Positions 33,550 to 43,138 of a stretch of 64,000 bases of DNA are shown here, in pieces. This stretch comes from Eubacterium limosum (lineage in GTDB: Bacteria; Bacillota; Clostridia; Eubacteriales; Eubacteriaceae), in the NCBI RefSeq assembly GCF_000807675.2, contig NZ_CP019962.1, positions 2,232,001-2,296,000 of the forward strand, written 5' to 3'. A program made the translations under genes and the position numbers. Below the pieces are notes generated by a model that made no database searches, was not told the DNA's origin, and saw only the letters and a program-made list of their open reading frames with translations. Positions within the stretch are counted from its first letter, which is position 1. The number at the start of each line of letters is the position of its first letter.

Positions 33550-34155
33550 ATGGAAAAAATATTAGTTATAACAGCCAGTCCCCTGGCTGAGGATTCAGTC
33601 AGCTGTAGACTGGCAGATATTTTTATGAAAAACTATCAGGAAGCGCATCCGGAGGATCAGCTTAAGCGTATTGATCTCAGCCGTCTGGAGCTTCCGGAGA
33701 TTGACGAAGAGCTGATTGCCTATTTTAACGGGCAGTCTGACGGAGATAATGGCGTGTACACAGAAATCGACGACCTTTGTGAAGAATTTATGATGGCGGA
33801 CAGAACTGTTTTTGCTCTGCCGCATTGGAACCTGATCGTTCCGCCGAAGATGGTCAGCTACTCACTGGCGGTCATGCGTGCGGGCAAAAGCTTTCGTTAT
33901 ACGGAAAAAGGGCCAGTCGGCATGCTGGATAATAAAAAAGCTCTGATTCTGCTGGCCAGCGGCGGTACCTGCAACACCGATAATCCCATTATGCACTGTT
34001 ATGGTGTGGACTGGCTTAAGGGAATCCTTGGCCTGTGTGGGATTGAGGATGTCTCTGTGCTTTACGCTCAGGGCATGGAGGAACGTCCGGATAAAACACA
34101 GGAGATCGTGAATAATGCCTGTTTAGAGGTTGAAGCCTTCTCAAAAGAATGGTAG
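33550..34155 (+). CDS. FMN-dependent NAD(P)H oxidoreductase (AzoR-like)
   Basis: 201-aa flavodoxin-fold protein of the AzoR family, reducing quinones or azo compounds by two-electron transfer. Seen: N-terminal phosphate-binding loop ITASPLAEDSVS, ALPHWNLIVPPKMVSY (the P-x-W-N motif), GKSFRYTEKGPVGML and the LLASGGTC loop. Cotranscribed with the 2-hydroxyacid dehydrogenase. Likely cytoplasmic. Electron acceptor unknown. Confidence 0.88.
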   Translation: MEKILVITASPLAEDSVSCRLADIFMKNYQEAHPEDQLKRIDLSRLELPEIDEELIAYFNGQSDGDNGVYTEIDDLCEEFMMADRTVFALPHWNLIVPPKMVSYSLAVMRAGKSFRYTEKGPVGMLDNKKALILLASGGTCNTDNPIMHCYGVDWLKGILGLCGIEDVSVLYAQGMEERPDKTQEIVNNACLEVEAFSKEW

Positions 34156-34159
34156 AATA

Positions 34160-34192
34160 AAAGCAGATGCGAAAAAAGCGTCTGCTTTTTTA
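34160..34192 (+). terminator. Terminator after azoreductase
   Basis: AAAGCAGATGC / GCGTCTGCTTT stem and a T run. Confidence 0.85.
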
Positions 34193-34277
34193 ATTTGTTT
34201 TATGAAAAATTAAGCGAAACGTATTAAAATAGAGTTTGTTATTGAGATTGCTTTATAATCACAACAGGAGAGATAGT

Positions 34278-34994
34278 ATGCTAAATACAAAAATAACCGA
34301 TAAGACACCCATGGTGGATATACTAAAAAAGGTTGAGGCGGAGGTATTTGTTGGAAACGATACCACAGACCCTTACGAGGTGGCGCAGGCTTTAATCAAG
34401 GAATTATATGATTTGGAAAATACATTCACAGCAGCGATTAAGGAGGTTCGTACGAAGCTTGAGATTCTGAATGACGAGTTTCAGTCTACCCATGAGCGCA
34501 ACCCAATCCACACCATCCAGTCCAGAGTAAAATCGCCCAAGAGCATTGTTGAAAAACTGGACCGCAAGGGCTTTGACCTGAGCGTCCAGTCCGCCCGGGA
34601 AAATCTGGATGATATCGCAGGGATTCGTATCATCTGCCCGTATATTGAAGATATTTACGCTGTTAAAAATCTTTTGAAGGCGCAGGACGATATTGAGCTT
34701 GTCCGTGTTACAGATTATATAAAAAAACCAAAGCCCAATGGTTACCGAAGCCTGCATTTGATTTTAAAGGTGCCGGTGTTTTTTTCAGACCATAAGGAAA
34801 TGGTCAAGGTAGAAGTGCAGATCCGGACCATCGCCATGGATTTCTGGGCCAGCCTGGAACATCAGCTTCGGTATAAGGCAGTGGACTCGGCCAATATTCC
34901 GGAGTCTGTGGCCCGTGAGCTGAAGGAGTGCGCAGACACCATTGCAGAAACCGATGTGAGAATGCAGGATATCCATAATCAGGTGATCCGATAA
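34278..34994 (+). CDS. Small alarmone synthetase (RelQ/YjbM-like)
   Basis: 238-aa GTP pyrophosphokinase-type protein that makes (p)ppGpp without an attached hydrolase domain. Motifs: VKSPKSIVEKLDRKG, DDIAGIRIICPYIEDIY, YIKKPKPNGYRSLHLIL and VEVQIRTIAMDFWASLEHQL, all part of the RelA_SpoT synthetase domain. ATG 34278 follows CAGGAGAG; an upstream in-frame ATG at 34236 lacks a ribosome-binding site. Stand-alone unit with a terminator after it. Such enzymes are induced in cell-envelope stress; no such signal can be read here. Confidence 0.92.
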   Translation: MLNTKITDKTPMVDILKKVEAEVFVGNDTTDPYEVAQALIKELYDLENTFTAAIKEVRTKLEILNDEFQSTHERNPIHTIQSRVKSPKSIVEKLDRKGFDLSVQSARENLDDIAGIRIICPYIEDIYAVKNLLKAQDDIELVRVTDYIKKPKPNGYRSLHLILKVPVFFSDHKEMVKVEVQIRTIAMDFWASLEHQLRYKAVDSANIPESVARELKECADTIAETDVRMQDIHNQVIR

Positions 34995-35042
34995 AAATAC
35001 AGCCGCCAGAAAGCTGCGTTAGCCTCTGACGGCTGTATTTTT
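34995..35042 (+). terminator. Terminator after alarmone synthetase
   Basis: AAATACAGCCG / CGGCTGTATTT stem (34995-35005, 35030-35040) with a large loop that includes an inner AGA/TCT pairing, then TTTTTG. Confidence 0.8.
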
Positions 35043-35146
35043 GTTTAATAAAACCTTGCAAACCGCCTGTTTTAGCAATTTCAAATTGTTATTTTATGTG
35101 TTATAGGATATAATTGTTTTACAGCATGAATATTATGGAGGAAAAA

Positions 35147-36358
35147 GTGTCTAAAAATGATTATTCCAATCTTGGCGAGGAAATTAAATCCATTGTGAAA
35201 GAAGCCATAAACTCGACGGATTTTAAACAGCTCAACAAAAATATAAGCAATACGGTGAACAGCGCGCTGGAAGAAGTGAAAAAAGGTGTGCAGAGAGGGA
35301 AAGCCGTATGGTATGAAACAAATGCCAGGATTGACGATGAAGAAGAAACAGAAACAGAGACGCAGGTGGTAGAGCGGCCGCTGCGCGCACCGGTGGCAAA
35401 GTCACCGGCTGGTAAAATATCCAGTATCATTATGATGATACTAGGGTACTTTGGGATAGGATTCAGCGCCTTTGTTCTGGCAGCTGTGGGGATTGCCGTC
35501 GGTATATCCGGCAGTCTTATTGCAATGGGCGTATCCATGGGGGTACTGATCCCTCTGCTGATTATATGCATCATCCTAGCCGTAACAGGAACAAAATCCA
35601 GAGGCCGGGTAAAGCGGTTTTATGAGTATGTGCGTACCCTTAACGGGCAGGCCTATATCTCCGTAAAACAGCTGGCATCCAGTGTTGGAAAAAATGATAA
35701 ATTTGTCGTCAAGGATTTATTGAGAATGATTCGCTCGGGCATGTTCCCTGAAGGACGGATCAATGATGAAAAAACCTATCTTCTGTTAAGCGATGAAGCC
35801 TATGATGCTTATGAAAAATATGAGGAAGGCGTCCGTCTGCGCGAGCGTGAGGAACGCCGGCTAAAGGAAGAAGTAGAGCGGCAGCAGAGAATGGAGGCTC
35901 AAAATCCGATTCTCAAGGAAACACGTCTGCTTATAGAAGAAGGCAAGGAAAGTATAGAACAGATCCGAGAGGCTAATGAGGCCATTTCGGGGGAAGTGAT
36001 CTCGCAGAAGCTTGACCGTTTGGAAATCATACTTTGCAAAATTTTTGAGTATGTTGAAAACCATACAGATGAGCTTCCTGAAACCCGCAAATTTATGGGC
36101 TACTATCTGCCAACGACCCTGAAACTGGTCAACGCCTACCGTGAAATGGACGCGGAGCCTATCCAGGGAGAGAATATCCGGAGCGCGAAGCATGAGATCG
36201 AGGCGACATTGGACACCATCAATTATGCCTTTGAAAACTTGCTCGACAGCTTTTATCAGGACAAGGCAATGGATATCTCAACAGATATTACAGTGCTTGA
36301 GACCATGCTGGCCCAGGAAGGCCTGACAGAAAAAGACTTTAACACTGGAGGAAAGTAA
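35147..36358 (+). CDS. xpaC: XpaC-like protein (5-bromo-4-chloroindolyl phosphate hydrolysis family)
   Basis: 403-aa membrane protein usually paired with TelA. Two adjoining hydrophobic segments lie at about 90-115 (SIIMMILGYFGIGFSAFVLA) and 120-145, followed by a soluble part with LNGQAYISVKQLASSVGKND (winged-helix-like) and the XpaC C-terminal region (YYLPTTLKLVNAYREMDAEP and TLDTINYAFENLLDSFYQDK). GTG 35147 is chosen because GGAGG lies five bases upstream. TelA starts one base after its stop. Role is envelope or anion stress in family reports; mechanism unknown. Confidence 0.85.
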   Translation: MSKNDYSNLGEEIKSIVKEAINSTDFKQLNKNISNTVNSALEEVKKGVQRGKAVWYETNARIDDEEETETETQVVERPLRAPVAKSPAGKISSIIMMILGYFGIGFSAFVLAAVGIAVGISGSLIAMGVSMGVLIPLLIICIILAVTGTKSRGRVKRFYEYVRTLNGQAYISVKQLASSVGKNDKFVVKDLLRMIRSGMFPEGRINDEKTYLLLSDEAYDAYEKYEEGVRLREREERRLKEEVERQQRMEAQNPILKETRLLIEEGKESIEQIREANEAISGEVISQKLDRLEIILCKIFEYVENHTDELPETRKFMGYYLPTTLKLVNAYREMDAEPIQGENIRSAKHEIEATLDTINYAFENLLDSFYQDKAMDISTDITVLETMLAQEGLTEKDFNTGGK

Positions 36359-36359
36359 A

Positions 36360-37511
36360 ATGAGTGATGAAATAAAAGATTTTGAAACCGTTACGCCGAC
36401 TCTGACTTTTGATCCCTTTGAGGAAGTAAAGGAGCCGATGCCAGAGACGGTAAAAGAAATGGCTGTAGAGGATGCAGCCTTTAATGAAAATACGCTGACG
36501 CCAGAAGAACGCCAGATGGTGGAAAACTTTTCACAGCAGATCGAGCTTACCAATTCCAATATGATCATGCAGTACGGTGCGGGTGCACAGAAAAAAATTG
36601 CTGATTTTTCGGAGACTGCATTGGACAGCGTCAAGAGCAAGGATCTTGGTGAAATTGGTAATATGCTCACCAATATGGTCACAGAGCTCAAAAGCTTTGA
36701 TGTCCAAGAGGAGGAAAAGGGATTTTTCGGCTTCTTCAAAAAAAGCGCAAATAAGATTACAGCCATGCGTGCAAAATACGCAACAGCAGAAACCAATGTC
36801 AATAAAATATCGGAAATTCTGGAAGGTCATCAGATCCAGCTTATGAAGGATGTGGCCATGCTGGATAAAATGTACGAGGTTAACAAAACCTATTTTAAAG
36901 AACTGTCCATGTATATTCTGGCAGGAAAAAAGAAGCTGGCTAAAACGCAGAGCGAGGAGCTGCCGGCACTCGTGGAAAAATCTAAGGCCAGCGGTTTACC
37001 GGAGGATGCCCAGGCAGCCAACGATCTGGCAGCCATGTGTAACCGCTTTGAAAAGAAAATTCATGACCTTGAGCTTACCCGTATGATCTCATTGCAGATG
37101 GCGCCGCAGATCCGTCTGGTTCAGAATAATGATATTCTGATGGCGGAAAAGATCCAGTCTTCACTCGTCAATACCATTCCACTCTGGAAGAGTCAGATGG
37201 TACTGGCATTGGGGGTCGTCCATTCGGGTCAGGCAGCAGAGGCCCAGAGACAGGTTACCGATATGACCAATGAGCTTCTCAAGAAAAATGCCGATACCCT
37301 TAAAATGGCAACCATTGAAACCGCCAAAGAATCTGAACGCGGTATTGTGGATATTGAGACTTTGAAGCATACAAATGAATCACTGATTTCTACTTTTGAC
37401 GAGGTTCTGCGAATTCAGTCTGAAGGCCGCGAAAAACGCCAGGCCGCTGAAGTTGAAATGCAGAAAATCGAGAGCGAGCTAAAACAAAAGCTGCTGGAAA
37501 TTAAAAAATAA
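36360..37511 (+). CDS. telA: Toxic anion resistance protein TelA
   Basis: 383-aa TelA/TehA-like protein, soluble and rich in long helices. Family motifs visible: LKSFDVQEEEKGFFGFFKKS, DKMYEVNKTYFKELSMYILA, APQIRLVQNNDILMAEKIQS and LVNTIPLWKSQMVLALG. Placed one base after xpaC (stop 36358, ATG 36360), the standard two-gene arrangement. Associated with tellurite, antibiotic and bacteriocin tolerance in other Firmicutes; biochemical role not established. Confidence 0.93.
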   Translation: MSDEIKDFETVTPTLTFDPFEEVKEPMPETVKEMAVEDAAFNENTLTPEERQMVENFSQQIELTNSNMIMQYGAGAQKKIADFSETALDSVKSKDLGEIGNMLTNMVTELKSFDVQEEEKGFFGFFKKSANKITAMRAKYATAETNVNKISEILEGHQIQLMKDVAMLDKMYEVNKTYFKELSMYILAGKKKLAKTQSEELPALVEKSKASGLPEDAQAANDLAAMCNRFEKKIHDLELTRMISLQMAPQIRLVQNNDILMAEKIQSSLVNTIPLWKSQMVLALGVVHSGQAAEAQRQVTDMTNELLKKNADTLKMATIETAKESERGIVDIETLKHTNESLISTFDEVLRIQSEGREKRQAAEVEMQKIESELKQKLLEIKK

Positions 37512-37513
37512 AA

Positions 37514-37538
37514 GCAGGGCATTGCCCTGTTTTTTTTA
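37514..37538 (+). terminator. Terminator after telA
   Basis: CAGGGC / GCCCTG stem with ATT loop, then T8. Confidence 0.85.
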
Positions 37539-37607
37539 TTCGGTTTTATGTATAATAAACTTAATATTAAAATCCCTTCAAAAGATGCGGAAGGGAGCTT
37601 ATAAAGG

Positions 37608-40409
37608 ATGCGGATAGAGGAAAGGGAAAAGGATATGTTTGACCATTTTAAGGATATGAATAAAATGCAGGAGGTCCTGCATGAAGCGCAGACAGGGCTG
37701 TGGGTCATTGAGCTGGAGGAAGGAACAAAGCCCAGAATGTATGCGGACAAATCAATGTTGGACTTATTGGGATTTGATGAATCTCCCACACCGGAGATGT
37801 GTTATGAATGGTGGTACAATCGTATCGATGAGGACTATTATCCGGTGGTACAGAGCGCAGTAGAGCGAATGGCCCAGGATGACCGGGCAGAGGTACAGTA
37901 TCCCTGGCAGCATCCAAAATGGGGCAGAATCTATGTGCGTTGTGGGGGTGTCAGAGACTGGAATTATAAAAAGGGTCTGTGCCTGAGAGGTTATCACCAA
38001 AACATCACGAATACAGTGATGCTTAAAAGAGAATATGATACGATTATACAGACACTCAGTAAAAGCTATACGGGAATCTTTTTGTGTAATCTTCAGGATA
38101 AAACTTATAAAGCGATAAAGCAATCTGAGGTTTTTCGAAAATTACAGATGGATTTTTCGGACTATGAAGGATTTATACAAAGCTATACAATAGCGGAAGT
38201 AGCACCGCAGTACCAGGAAGCTTTTTTGGAAACGGCAGGGATCGAAAATATATGGAACCGCATAAAAAGTGGTGAAAAACAGAGTGAGGTCTTATACCGG
38301 AATCGACAGGGAAGATGGCGGCGCACCAAAATCATGCCTTCGTCCGAGTATTCGCCTGAGTATCCGTGGGTTATTATCGCTTTTGATGAGCAAGATGTAG
38401 AGATGGAAAAGAAGATCGATGACACAACCACACAAATTGCGGTATCACAAATTTATAAACTGGTTATCTGCCTGGATTTTGAACGGCTTGAGTATCACTG
38501 CATTCACTATAATGGTGAGCTGCTTCATTTGCTGAAACACGGAAATTATGAAGATTTTTATCAACAATTAATTAAAATGATGCCGTTGGAGGACAAAAAA
38601 TCCTTTGATAATGTTTTTGACAACCGATGCTATGATAAAAAAGGCTACCTTGAAGGTATCCTGAGACTTTGGAATAAAGAGAGAGAAATCCTGCACTATT
38701 ATAGTTATTATGCAGTCAGAATTTTCCAGGACAATGAGGAGCGCATTATATTAATGCTGAGAAACATTGATGATAAACAGGAGGCGCAACGGAGGGAAAA
38801 CATACTGTCCAATTTATGCCAATGTTATTATTCTATTTATCTGTTTGATTTGGAAAATAACACCGAGGAGGCCATCTGGCAGGAAGAAGTTATTCGGAAG
38901 CGTCGTGAGTTTCCCAAAGGAGGTCTTGACACATACTATTCAAAATTTGTCAGGGAGTATGTCTATAAGGCAGATCAGGAAAAAATGTATCGTGCAGGCA
39001 GCCCTGATTTTTTAAGATATGCACTCTCATTGGAGCAGCCGGTTTACGAGATTGACTTTCGGAGAATTTATCCAGATGGGCTTTATTGGGTACGTTCACG
39101 TTTTAGTATTGCAGAAATACGGGATGGTGAGGTGACAAAGGTCATCTTTGCCAATATGAACATCAATGAACAAAAGCTGGAGGAGATGGTACAGGAAGAG
39201 CAGAACCGCAAAGTACTTCTTGCCGCTTACGAAGCAGCAAAAACAGCCAATGAAGCCAAAAGCAGCTTTTTGGCACAAATGTCCCACGATATCCGTACAC
39301 CCATGAATGCTATCATCGGGATGTCATCTATAGCGGCCAGTCAGATCGATAATCCTCAAAAGGTAAAGGATTGTCTCGAAAAAATCAACCTGTCGAGCAA
39401 ACATCTGCTGGCATTGATCAATGAAATTTTAGATATGTCTAAAATCGAAAAGGGGAAAATCGCTTTGACAGAGGAACCCTTCTGCCTCACTGAAGTGATC
39501 GAAGATATTCGCGCGATGGTCCGTACGGATGCAGCGGAGAAAAATCATAAGTTAACAGTGATCATTAAGGATATTGAGCACAATGTCCTGTTCGGAGATG
39601 CTGGGCGTATCCGGCAGGTGCTTTTAAATCTGGTCAGCAATGCTGTTAAATATACCTTGAATGGCGGGGAAATCCTTTTAACAGTACAGGAAGTGTCTGG
39701 AAAAATATCGGGTTATGGAAGCTTTGTTTTTACGGTTGAGGATAACGGTATTGGAATGGATGAGGACTTTCTGGATTATATTTTTGTGCCCTTTTCACGT
39801 GCAGAGGACCCACAGGTTCAGAAGATACAGGGAACGGGCCTGGGAATGTCCATTTCACAAAAGATAGTTGCAGCCATGCAGGGGAATATTCAGGTTGAAA
39901 GTGAAAAAGGAAAAGGAAGCCGCTTTGTTGTCACCCTCAATTTGAAAATAGAGGAAGACCATCCAGATCTTATTAAGAAACCAACAGAAAGAGCAGCTGT
40001 TCAAAAACAGAAACCAATGGCTGCAGACAAAATAAAGCTGCTGCTGGTCGAAGATAATCCGCTTAATATGGAGATTGCCCAGACAATACTTGAAGAAAAA
40101 GGGTATCTGGTGGAATGTGCTGAAAATGGAGAAGAAGCACTTAAAATTTTTATGCAGTCAGAGCCTTATACTTATCAGCTTATTTTAATGGATCTGCAAA
40201 TGCCGGTTATGGATGGCTATACCGCAGCGCGCGAAATCCGTGATTGTGAGCATTTTCAGGCAAAAAGCATACCAATTATTGCCCTGACAGCCAATGCGTT
40301 TGCGGAGGATATGGCAAAGGCGTTAGCCGCAGGGATGAACGACTATGTCTCTAAACCCATTGATTTTAACAAATTGACCGATGTTATTGAGAAATGTATG
40401 AACCAATAA
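37608..40409 (+). CDS. Hybrid sensor histidine kinase/response regulator, cytoplasmic
   Basis: 933-aa hybrid kinase with no membrane segment. The N-terminal 530 residues look like several PAS-type sensor modules (e.g. WPQ/WRRTKIMPSSEYSPEYPW and YWVRSRFSIAEIRDGEV). HisKA box SHDIRTPMNAIIG with phospho-His 560, then N-box NLVSNAVKYTLNGGEILL, DNGIGMD and GTGLGMSIS of the ATPase domain. C-terminal receiver domain LLLVEDNPLNMEIAQ with phospho-Asp 862 (LMDLQMPVMDG). No separate regulator or Hpt protein is nearby. ATG 37608 is used; ATG 37635 is an equally plausible start. Confidence 0.93.
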   Translation: MRIEEREKDMFDHFKDMNKMQEVLHEAQTGLWVIELEEGTKPRMYADKSMLDLLGFDESPTPEMCYEWWYNRIDEDYYPVVQSAVERMAQDDRAEVQYPWQHPKWGRIYVRCGGVRDWNYKKGLCLRGYHQNITNTVMLKREYDTIIQTLSKSYTGIFLCNLQDKTYKAIKQSEVFRKLQMDFSDYEGFIQSYTIAEVAPQYQEAFLETAGIENIWNRIKSGEKQSEVLYRNRQGRWRRTKIMPSSEYSPEYPWVIIAFDEQDVEMEKKIDDTTTQIAVSQIYKLVICLDFERLEYHCIHYNGELLHLLKHGNYEDFYQQLIKMMPLEDKKSFDNVFDNRCYDKKGYLEGILRLWNKEREILHYYSYYAVRIFQDNEERIILMLRNIDDKQEAQRRENILSNLCQCYYSIYLFDLENNTEEAIWQEEVIRKRREFPKGGLDTYYSKFVREYVYKADQEKMYRAGSPDFLRYALSLEQPVYEIDFRRIYPDGLYWVRSRFSIAEIRDGEVTKVIFANMNINEQKLEEMVQEEQNRKVLLAAYEAAKTANEAKSSFLAQMSHDIRTPMNAIIGMSSIAASQIDNPQKVKDCLEKINLSSKHLLALINEILDMSKIEKGKIALTEEPFCLTEVIEDIRAMVRTDAAEKNHKLTVIIKDIEHNVLFGDAGRIRQVLLNLVSNAVKYTLNGGEILLTVQEVSGKISGYGSFVFTVEDNGIGMDEDFLDYIFVPFSRAEDPQVQKIQGTGLGMSISQKIVAAMQGNIQVESEKGKGSRFVVTLNLKIEEDHPDLIKKPTERAAVQKQKPMAADKIKLLLVEDNPLNMEIAQTILEEKGYLVECAENGEEALKIFMQSEPYTYQLILMDLQMPVMDGYTAAREIRDCEHFQAKSIPIIALTANAFAEDMAKALAAGMNDYVSKPIDFNKLTDVIEKCMNQ

Positions 40410-40417
40410 TAAAAGTA

Positions 40418-40460
40418 AACCGTCCAAACTTTATTTTGATAAGCCTGGACGGTTTTTGTT
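40418..40460. terminator. Bidirectional terminator
   Basis: AAACCGTCCA / TGGACGGTTT stem between convergent kinase and aldo/keto reductase genes. Confidence 0.85.
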
Positions 40461-40462
40461 CA

Positions 40463-41593
40463 TTATAAAAGCTTTTCCGCCAGCGCGGTCACTTTTTTTA
40501 AGGCCTCAGGAACATCAATGCTCTGCGGGCAATGTTCTGTACATTGGTCACAGGCAGTACACTGCGATTCCTGCTTTTCTGGGCCCAGCGCTTTATAGCC
40601 GTTGACAAAATCATTTTTGTCCTCGCCCAGCATATATTCATTATAGAGCTTGAAAAGTCCTGGAATCTCTACGCCGGAGGGGCAGTTCATACAGTACCGG
40701 CAGCCGGTGCAGGGAATGGTCTTTGTTTTAGTGAAGATATCACCGGCTTTGTTGACAAGCGCCATCTCGGATTCGGATAAGGGCTCAAATTTTTCCATGG
40801 TGCTGATATTATCAGCGACCTGATCCATGGCGGACATGCCGCTGAGCACAGTGAGCACATTTGGCAGACTGGCCGCATAGCGCAATCCCCAGGAAGCTAG
40901 GCTCTTATCGGGTTCAGCCTCTTTAAAAACAGCCGCCGCCTCATCACAGAGGACTGCCAGGGTGCCACCGCGCAGAGGCTCCATGACAATACATGGAAGA
41001 CCATGTGCTTCAAGAATTTCATACTGGCGTTTGGCATTCTGGACATTCCAGTCTACATAGTTTAACTGAAGCTGGACAAAATCCCAGTCATAACGTTCAA
41101 CCAGCTCCTCCAGCTTTTCCGGCGAGCCATGAAAGGAAAAGCCCAGATGGCGGATCTGTCCGTCAGCCTTGCGCTTTAGCAGATGTTCCATAATGTTACA
41201 GTCATCATAAACCTTAAAGCTTTCATCCGAAATCGCATGGCAGAGGTAAAAATCAAAATAGTCTACCTGACAGTTTTCTAACTGCTTTTCAAAGATTTCA
41301 TCGACATCCTTTTCCTCTTTTACTAGAAAGCCGGGCATCTTACTGGCAAGATAAAACTGATCCCGGGGGTATTTTTTCAGAGCTTTGCCCACAAAGGGCT
41401 CAGACAGCCGCTGATGATAGTTAAAAGCTGTGTCAAAGTAGTTGACGCCGTGTTCAAAGGCATAGTCAAAAAGTGCCTGTGCGGCCGCTTCATCAATCTC
41501 CGGTCCGTCTGGGCTGATTTTTGGCAGGCGCATACAGCCAAATCCTAAAATTGAGATGGCATCTTCAGTGTTTCGATAATTACGTTTATACAT
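40463..41593 (-). CDS. Aldo/keto reductase with C-terminal 2x[4Fe-4S] ferredoxin domain
   Basis: 376 aa. The N-terminal TIM-barrel AKR shows ILGFGCMRLP, YFDTAFNYHQRLSEPFVGKA (catalytic Asp and Tyr region) and HLGFSFHGSPE. The C-terminus adds two ferredoxin-type clusters: CTGCRYCMNCP (about 294-304) and CTACDQCTEHCP (about 344-355). This fusion is frequent in anaerobic Firmicutes and suggests electron exchange with ferredoxin as well as NAD(P)H. GGAGGAGA lies before ATG. Substrate unknown. Transcribed leftward toward the kinase gene. Confidence 0.93.
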   Translation of the reverse strand: MYKRNYRNTEDAISILGFGCMRLPKISPDGPEIDEAAAQALFDYAFEHGVNYFDTAFNYHQRLSEPFVGKALKKYPRDQFYLASKMPGFLVKEEKDVDEIFEKQLENCQVDYFDFYLCHAISDESFKVYDDCNIMEHLLKRKADGQIRHLGFSFHGSPEKLEELVERYDWDFVQLQLNYVDWNVQNAKRQYEILEAHGLPCIVMEPLRGGTLAVLCDEAAAVFKEAEPDKSLASWGLRYAASLPNVLTVLSGMSAMDQVADNISTMEKFEPLSESEMALVNKAGDIFTKTKTIPCTGCRYCMNCPSGVEIPGLFKLYNEYMLGEDKNDFVNGYKALGPEKQESQCTACDQCTEHCPQSIDVPEALKKVTALAEKLL

Positions 41594-41680
41594 TCTCTCC
41601 TCCTAATTATGTAAACCTGTTCTTATGATAACGCTGTAAAAGAGAACTCGCAAGCGGTTTTTATATAATTTTAAAAAATA

Positions 41681-41717
41681 AAAAAGACACAAAAGGAAAA
41701 GCCTCTGTGTCTTTTGA
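41681..41717. terminator. Terminator after M20 peptidase
   Basis: AAAAGACACA / TGTGTCTTTT stem, T or A runs on both sides. Confidence 0.85.
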
Positions 41718-41720
41718 AAT

Positions 41721-43067
41721 TTATTGGTAATTTTGAATAAACGTGGTGTAAAAGGTGATGGCCCGGCCCAGGTTTTCAATGGAAATACGTTCATTGATGT
41801 TGTGCATGGCATCACGTTCGCTTTTAGTGACTTGAACAGGGGTAAAACGGTAAATATTTTTTGATACAATATCATACTTACGCGCATCTGTGCCGCCCAG
41901 TGAAATGGATGGTGTCGTTTCTGCGCCAGGGAAGATAACCGAAATGCAGGCTTCCAGATGCCTGTAGGCCTGAGTATCTGTTTCTGAAAATGCAGAAGGG
42001 GGATGATTCATCAAAATTTCAAAATCCGGTTTTTTCTTGCCGCAAAGCTTAGTGATATGCCGGATCATATCCTCCACAGTATCGCCCTGGAGCATACGGC
42101 AGTTTAAAATAGCAGAGGCCTCTCCCGGAACCACATTAGCCATATCACTGCCCTGCAGAATGGTCGGAGCAATGGTACTTCTTATCATAGCGTTTGTCAT
42201 GGGGACCTTTGAGAGCTCTTTATAGAGTGCAGGTTTTAAAAGCTCGATATGGTCGTAAAAACGGCGTTTTCTGCCATGGACATCCGGTGAGACTTTTTTG
42301 AGCAGCTGTTTAATCGGTTCAGTGAGGTGCGGCGTCATAGGATGGTCTTCGATACTGACCAGAAGCCTTGAAAGCTGATGAATGGCGCTGCCTGGTGAAG
42401 GCACAGCGGAATGTCCGCCCTTCTGCGAGAAAGTAACCTTTAAATTAGCCTGCCCTTTTTCGCCGACACCGACAGTCGCCATTGGGCGGTTAATCTGCGG
42501 AAAAAGATCTTCAATACACATTCCGCCTTCATCCAGTACACATTCAAATTGAATGTTCTGCGACTTAAAAAAAGAAGCGATCCGGGAGGCGCCAAGGTTT
42601 CCGCCAACCTCCTCATCAAATCCAAAGGCGAGATAAACATCGCGCTCAGGCTGCTGCTCCATGGTAATAAAGCGTTCCAATGCTTCGAAAAGAGCAATGA
42701 TCTGGAATTTATCGTCTAAAGCGCCACGCCCCCAGATATAGCCGTCGGCAACAGTACCGCTGAAAGGCGGGTAGGTCCATTTCGATTCGCTGCCCGGGGC
42801 GGTCGGAACAACATCATAATGTCCCAGAAAAAGCAAAGGCTTTGCATCGCGGTTTTTACCCTTCAGGCGGTAAACCAGTCCGTAATTATTCACACGGGTA
42901 TGCTCAAGATGCTCGTGGCAGATAGGGTAGGCCTCCTTCAAGAAGACAATAAAATCATCGAAAGGCTGATAGTCCGGTACGCGTCCGGGCCTGTTGGAAA
43001 TTGTTTTTATCTGTATGGCCTTTGAGAGGTTCTGGATTGCTTTATTGAGCGTGAGGGTTGTATTCAT
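41721..43067 (-). CDS. M20 family metallopeptidase (carboxypeptidase/PM20D1-like)
   Basis: 448-aa zinc peptidase. Conserved motifs: LLFLGHYDVVPTAPG (metal His and Asp), WGRGALDDKFQIIALFEALE (bridging Asp), AFGFDEEVGGNLGAS (catalytic and metal Glu), VGEKGQANLKVTFSQKGGHS and C-terminal SLGGTDARKYD with metal His replaced by other context further on (DAMHNINERIS, His). Longer than the amidohydrolase at 2777 and a different M20 subfamily (dipeptidase or N-acyl-amino-acid type). An AAAGGAT element precedes ATG. Minus-strand TATAAT at about 43104 suggests its own promoter. Confidence 0.92.
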   Translation of the reverse strand: MNTTLTLNKAIQNLSKAIQIKTISNRPGRVPDYQPFDDFIVFLKEAYPICHEHLEHTRVNNYGLVYRLKGKNRDAKPLLFLGHYDVVPTAPGSESKWTYPPFSGTVADGYIWGRGALDDKFQIIALFEALERFITMEQQPERDVYLAFGFDEEVGGNLGASRIASFFKSQNIQFECVLDEGGMCIEDLFPQINRPMATVGVGEKGQANLKVTFSQKGGHSAVPSPGSAIHQLSRLLVSIEDHPMTPHLTEPIKQLLKKVSPDVHGRKRRFYDHIELLKPALYKELSKVPMTNAMIRSTIAPTILQGSDMANVVPGEASAILNCRMLQGDTVEDMIRHITKLCGKKKPDFEILMNHPPSAFSETDTQAYRHLEACISVIFPGAETTPSISLGGTDARKYDIVSKNIYRFTPVQVTKSERDAMHNINERISIENLGRAITFYTTFIQNYQ

Positions 43068-43138
43068 GGCGTCACATCCTTTGACAAAATTAATCCTAAT
43101 GCTATTATAGCATATTTGCGAATTTGCGAAAACGAAAA

